Translations under genes and position numbers: made by a program
DNA from: Pyrinomonadaceae bacterium
GTDB taxonomy: Bacteria; Acidobacteriota; Blastocatellia; Pyrinomonadales; Pyrinomonadaceae
Reading direction: 5' to 3'
Assembly: GCA_025937955.1 (NCBI GenBank)
Contig: JAICQI010000101.1
Location: forward strand, 1-11,756
DNA: 11,756 nucleotides
Shown here: piece after piece, positions 7,305 to 11,756 of the stretch
How the letters are laid out: every line of letters starts with the position of its first letter
Position numbering within the stretch: position 1 is the stretch's first letter
The notes under the pieces: model-generated
Seen by the model: only the letters and a program-made list of their open reading frames with translations
What the model was told of the DNA's origin: nothing
Databases searched by the model: none

Positions 7305-8018
7305 ATGTTTGGGGCAAGTATCGGACGGGCAGCTCAGCGGATAATTGACGCGATCGTACGCTGGCTCGCTATCGGTCATATCAATCCTAATATACTGACC
7401 GTCATTGGCGTCTCTTTGAACGTCGGTTGCGGTCTTCTTTTTGGGATGGGCTGGTTCTTCTACGCCGGTATCGCCCTCATCGTAGCCAACCTTTTTGACA
7501 TGCTCGATGGCCAGGTGGCGCGTTTATCGGGCCGTGTAACACGGTTTGGCGGGTTTCTCGATTCGTCTTTGGACCGGCTGTCAGACATGGTGGTCTTCGT
7601 GGGCCTAATGGTCTTTTATGCCCGGGACACCCCGTCTCACTCAACTCTTAACGTTTTTCTTGCGGGCGCCGGACTAATGGGCTCGGTTATGGTAAGCTAC
7701 GCCAGCGCCAGGGCCGAGAGCCTGATTCCCAAGTGTGATGTGGGCTTTCTGCGGCGTCCAGAACGCGTTGTGCTCTTTATCATTGGCGCTCTTAGCTCTT
7801 ATCCTGGTTCGACTAATTTCTTTGCCAATCGGATGCCGGCCGTGCTTTGGGTATTGGCCGTCGGCTCTTATTGGACCTTCGCCCACCGCATGTATCACAC
7901 GTGGCGCGAGCTAACCAAGGCAGAAGCAGCAAAAACCGCGAACGTTGACGCCGAGGCTTCGTATGCTCAATCCGGCGAGCGGCGAGCTGAGCCAAGATTG
8001 GTTACTAAACCGAGTTGA
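7305..8018 (+). CDS. CDP-alcohol phosphatidyltransferase, phosphatidylinositol-phosphate-synthase-like
   Basis: This 237-residue integral membrane enzyme transfers a phosphatidyl group from CDP-diacylglycerol to an alcohol. The complete family motif, written DxxDGxxARx8Gx3Dx3D, starts at Asp65: Asp68, Gly69, Ala72, Arg73, Gly82, Asp86 and Asp90 are all present. Several hydrophobic helices lie between about 30 and 195. The layout resembles the actinobacterial inositol-phosphate enzyme PgsA1: FDMLDG, then TRFGGFLD, then SYASARAE (131-138), then GFLRRPER (147-154). That enzyme has a Lys in the SY..ARAE stretch where Ser134 stands here. The head-group alcohol therefore cannot be called; inositol phosphate is the leading guess. 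Start: the ATG at 7305 is the only one before an in-frame TAA at 7299, with AGGAGA 14 bases upstream. The last 35 residues are polar and poorly conserved. Confidence 0.88.
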   Translation: MFGASIGRAAQRIIDAIVRWLAIGHINPNILTVIGVSLNVGCGLLFGMGWFFYAGIALIVANLFDMLDGQVARLSGRVTRFGGFLDSSLDRLSDMVVFVGLMVFYARDTPSHSTLNVFLAGAGLMGSVMVSYASARAESLIPKCDVGFLRRPERVVLFIIGALSSYPGSTNFFANRMPAVLWVLAVGSYWTFAHRMYHTWRELTKAEAAKTANVDAEASYAQSGERRAEPRLVTKPS

Positions 8019-8051
8019 TAGGTCCTGTTGGACCAATTAGACCTATTGGTC
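8018..8051. repeat. GGTC/GACC alternating inverted words
   Basis: GGTCC (8021-8025) pairs with GGACC (8030-8034); GACCAAT (8031-8037) pairs with ATTGGTC (8045-8051); and ATAGGTC (8018-8024) pairs with GACCTAT (8040-8046). Several mutually exclusive hairpins are possible. The word family matches the clusters at 781 and 3616. It occupies the gap between the phosphatidyltransferase stop and the next ribosome binding site. Confidence 0.6.
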
Positions 8052-8073
8052 ATATTTTCGTTCGATTTTTCAC

Positions 8074-8079
8074 AGAGGT
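8074..8079 (+). promoter_or_regulatory. Ribosome binding site deciding a TTG start
   Basis: AGAGGT lies 7 bases before the TTG at 8087. It is the only good Shine-Dalgarno candidate in the reading frame and favours this TTG over the TTG at 8015. The earlier codon would translate the repeat cluster into an unlikely IGPVGPIRPIGH leader. Confidence 0.7.
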
Positions 8080-8086
8080 AACCCGC

Positions 8087-8998
8087 TTGACTATTTGTCC
8101 GTGCTGCGGCTTCAAGTTCCACGGCGCTTTGAGCCTTGGGTGTCAACAGTGTGGGGCGCGCGCCGTTGGTGAGCCACTACCCCGACCAGAACACGCACTT
8201 CCATCCTATGGCCGCGCACTCGTGCTCGCACTCAGTGGTTCGCTGGTAGTCCTGGTTTTCGTCGTCCAAACTCTCATCGCTTTCTTTCAACGCACTCCGG
8301 ATTCATTCGGGTTCTGGAATTGGGTAGCCGCGGGCGAAACTGCTGCGTGGCGTTTGAAGTGGCTTTCTATTCCGGTTCTGATCGCTACCTTCTGGTTAGG
8401 ACGAAAGCTGTACCGGTCCATTCTGTTGCAGCCGGAAAGATTCTGCGGCGTCAAACATGCGCGCAACGGCCTGGTCGCATCCGCAACTGTCGTGATCCTG
8501 ATCGGACTGCTGATCGGAGTAACAGTGCCTGCGCGTCTGGAACACCAGAGGCTGGCCAGCGACGCCGCCTTCCGAGCGCATGGTTACGTTATCGATCGCG
8601 CCTTCACTGAATACAGAATCAAATACAAAACCTATCCGGCGGAACTTAGCGATCTGTTGGAACGTCTTCCTGATCCTGACGGCAGCCTGGCCGCCGCCAT
8701 CTCGACTTTAGATCCCAGCGCATACCGCCCCAGCGCTGACGTTGCCGCTGTAACCACTGAAAAATCACGCAGGCTCCGCGGCGCCGTCATTCGTAATGCC
8801 TCGTTATCATCTGCCACTGACGACACTCCGGCCGGAGGACTCGCGTTTACAAACTACGTCCTGCGACTTCCGGGCGAAGACAAGATCACTGGCAATGACG
8901 ACGACTGGGTTGTTCGCGACGGCATGGTCATGCGACTCGCCGACGTCGCGAAAGGCGGAGTCGGGCGCTCGGTGTCGGCCAGCGCCCTGGCGCCATAG
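8087..8998 (+). CDS. Zinc-ribbon membrane protein with a pseudopilin-like C-terminal half
   Basis: Starting at TTG 8087 the protein has 303 residues. It begins with a zinc ribbon, CPCCG then CQQCG (Cys4, 7, 19, 22). Hydrophobic helices follow at about 44-66 and 92-108, and a third at 128-148. From the third helix on, the protein reads like a type II secretion pseudopilin: a hydrophobic helix ending TVPARLEHQRLASDA, an amphipathic continuation, EYRIKYKTYPAEL (175-187), a LPDPDG turn, and near the end DKITGNDDDW (265-274), which resembles the GspG calcium-binding loop. The prepilin peptidase site (Gly-Phe-Thr-x-x-Glu) is absent, so it would not be processed as a pilin. The function is unknown; a membrane-anchored sensor or assembly factor is a guess. 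A small DUF3592-like gene follows after 8 bases. Confidence 0.75.
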   Translation: MTICPCCGFKFHGALSLGCQQCGARAVGEPLPRPEHALPSYGRALVLALSGSLVVLVFVVQTLIAFFQRTPDSFGFWNWVAAGETAAWRLKWLSIPVLIATFWLGRKLYRSILLQPERFCGVKHARNGLVASATVVILIGLLIGVTVPARLEHQRLASDAAFRAHGYVIDRAFTEYRIKYKTYPAELSDLLERLPDPDGSLAAAISTLDPSAYRPSADVAAVTTEKSRRLRGAVIRNASLSSATDDTPAGGLAFTNYVLRLPGEDKITGNDDDWVVRDGMVMRLADVAKGGVGRSVSASALAP

Positions 8999-9006
8999 CG
9001 ACTTCA

Positions 9007-9294
9007 ATGTCGTTTCTCGATCGCTTCCGCAAAAAAATTGAAGACGAAGCCTCACGAATCGAACGTCTGTCAAAAACGGGCCGCATGGCCGACGGGCGCA
9101 TCATCGACGCAGAGTCAGATAACGACGGCCGCATCACCCAGGTAACCTACACTTACATACTTGCCGGCGTTCAATACGAATCATCGCAGGCACTCAGTCC
9201 GTTACAGCAACAGCATTCAAGCGATTACGCCCCCGGCAAGCAGATCGTCATCCGATACGACCCGCGGCGGCCAGCGAATTCGATCGTGGTTTGA
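9007..9294 (+). CDS. Small DUF3592-like protein
   Basis: This 95-residue protein starts with a charged helix (MSFLDRFRKKIEDEASRIERL) followed by a compact beta domain. GRIIDAESD (30-38), VTYTYILAGVQYESSQALS (46-64), YAPGKQIVIRYDPRRP (74-89) and ANSIVV at the C-terminus match the pattern of DUF3592-type domains, which usually sit in membrane proteins. This copy has no membrane helix. It lies 8 bases after the zinc-ribbon gene and probably shares its transcript, although no Shine-Dalgarno sequence precedes the ATG. Its role is not known. Confidence 0.75.
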   Translation: MSFLDRFRKKIEDEASRIERLSKTGRMADGRIIDAESDNDGRITQVTYTYILAGVQYESSQALSPLQQQHSSDYAPGKQIVIRYDPRRPANSIVV

Positions 9295-9303
9295 GGGTGG
9301 TTT

Positions 9304-9393
9304 TTGGTTTTTGGTCTTTGGTCTTACGGGTTCTATCAGGCAGAATCAAGATCGTTGGAGACTGAAGACCTAAGACCAAAGACCCAAGACCAA
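9304..9393. repeat. GGTCTTT-word hairpin ending 5 bases before the biotin carboxylase start
   Basis: Bases 9304-9326 and 9371-9393 are inverted copies matching at 21 of 23 positions (one mismatch is a G-U pair in RNA), around a 44-base loop. The arms are built from a 7-base word, GGTCTTT, or its complement. The right arm ends 5 bases before the ATG at 9399, where a ribosome binding site should be, and none is seen. If transcribed, the hairpin could hide or present the start codon. Confidence 0.75.
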
Positions 9394-9398
9394 CAAAT

Positions 9399-10897
<1,499 letters not shown>

Positions 10898-10901
<4 letters not shown>

Positions 10902-11404
10902 AACTGAAAGCGCTAATCGGCGACCGCGAACAAGAACTGCTGATCAAGCTCGAGGAAGGACGAATCTCTGCGCAGATCGGCAATCGCGTCTACGAGCTCG
11001 AGGTGCGTGAGATCGAACGAGACTGTTACCTGTTTTTTCTGCATCACAACGTGCATGAATGTCGGGTTAGCGAACGACCAGCGTCGAAGGAGACTTTTGA
11101 TGTAACCATTCACGGGCGCAGTCATGCAGTGACGATCGTCGATCCGAAGCGTTTGCGCAGCGGACAGAATTCGGACCGGCATCATCATGGCGTAGCTGAG
11201 ATCCGCGCGCCCATGCCGGGTAAGGTTGTGCGCGTGCAGACTGAGGCCGGCGAGACGGTTGAGAAGGGTGCGGGCGTGATCGTGGTGGAAGCGATGAAGA
11301 TGCAAAACGAGATGAAGTCGCCGCGGGCAGGCATCGTAGTTTCGATCAACGTGCAAGCGGGCGACACGGTGAATGCAGGCGATGTGCTGGCGGTGATTGA
11401 GTGA
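10898..11404 (+). CDS. Biotin carboxyl carrier protein with an N-terminal beta domain
   Basis: This 168-residue protein ends with a biotinyl domain (about 98-168). It carries APMPGKVV (104-111) and the biotinylation motif EAMKM (131-135), with Lys134 the acceptor. The N-terminal ~85 residues (GRISAQIGNRVYELEVRE and on) look like the beta-rich linker that joins biotin carboxylase to carrier in single-chain alpha subunits. Together with the gene before, it therefore reads as a split alpha subunit. The linker between has HHH and is hydrophilic. The start at 10898 overlaps the carboxylase stop by 4 bases; an earlier ATG (10865) would add 11 residues inside the carboxylase gene and is less likely. 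The stop overlaps the following ATG as TGATG. Confidence 0.92.
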
Positions 11405-11756
11405 TGCGCATTTTACTTTGGGACATTGATGGGACGTTGATTCGCTCGGTGAGAACGGGAGCTTACAAGGACTACACGATTCCCGTGCTCGAGGAAATCT
11501 TTGGCACCGCAGGACGGCTCGCGGACCTGCAGGTGTCGGGCATGACCGACTTGCAGATCGTTTTTGAGGCGTTGAGTGATGCAGGTGTCAGTCAGGACGA
11601 GATCCTGGCGCGTGCTGAAGTGCTCGTTTCCCGTTTGACGGAAGAAGCGAGAAAAGTGACTGGCAACGGCACGAGATTTTTTGAGCTGCTGCCGGGCGTG
11701 CGCGAAACGCTGGAAGCTCTGGACGTGCATCCTCGATATCTGTCCGCGCTCGTCAC
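11404..11756 (+). CDS. HAD-superfamily hydrolase, 3' end beyond the window
   Basis: The first 117 residues are visible and the reading frame is open to the window edge. MRILLWDIDGTLI contains motif I of the haloacid dehalogenase superfamily, with nucleophile Asp7 and general acid Asp9. A helical cap of the phosphoglycolate-phosphatase type follows (about 15-90). LLPGVRETLEAL (95-106) and RYLSALVT lead toward motif II, whose Thr is the last complete residue. The substrate is unknown. The ATG overlaps the carrier-protein stop (TGATG), so it belongs to the same operon, possibly as a metabolite-repair or housekeeping phosphatase. Confidence 0.88.
   Translation, partial: MRILLWDIDGTLIRSVRTGAYKDYTIPVLEEIFGTAGRLADLQVSGMTDLQIVFEALSDAGVSQDEILARAEVLVSRLTEEARKVTGNGTRFFELLPGVRETLEALDVHPRYLSALV

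Noticed and set aside
8015..8086. TTG start at 8015 for the zinc-ribbon protein
   Set aside because: The extension translates a palindromic repeat and has no ribosome site; the TTG at 8087 has AGAGGT at the right distance.

Overview
The window reads as ordinary chromosomal sequence from a bacterium of moderately high GC, densely packed with housekeeping genes. Gene content and protein style suggest an acidobacterial-type organism (Blastocatellia or Pyrinomonadaceae-like). The clues are a YtrA-type GntR regulator overlapping a slipin gene, an atpDC pair away from the other ATP synthase genes, a split acyl-CoA carboxylase, and tandem-word hairpins in the intergenic gaps. This placement is inference from general familiarity; there is no rRNA marker here.

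Layout from left to right. Positions 1-1569 (+) hold an ALG5-like family 2 glycosyltransferase and pdxJ (vitamin B6 synthesis). Positions 1658-3594 (-) hold atpC and atpD, the epsilon and beta subunits of F1 ATP synthase, converging on pdxJ. Positions 3781-5132 (+) hold a palindromic operator, a small GntR/YtrA regulator and a membrane slipin whose start overlaps the regulator's stop. Positions 5208-5477 (-) hold a small acidic protein of unknown function. Positions 5552-7156 (+) hold 6-phosphofructokinase and the transcript-cleavage factor GreA in one unit. Positions 7305-9294 (+) hold a CDP-alcohol phosphatidyltransferase of the inositol-phosphate type, a zinc-ribbon membrane protein with a pseudopilin-like C-terminal half, and a small DUF3592-like protein. 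Positions 9399-11756 (+) hold a biotin carboxylase, a biotin carrier protein and a HAD-type hydrolase cut by the window edge. These last three are joined by ATGA and TGATG overlaps.

No stretch longer than 300 bases lacks a gene. The gaps are not empty: five of them carry an inverted repeat whose arms are built from short words, often repeated in tandem (CACAAAAAG, ACGCAAAG, GCAGAT/GCGGATGAA, GGTCTTT). Three also carry a CCTATA/GGTC-type word cluster. Two hairpins belong to one sequence family. This repeat decoration, the operator-regulator-slipin unit and the pseudopilin-like fusion are the features that most deserve follow-up. I see no CRISPR array, tRNA, rRNA, insertion sequence or phage gene.
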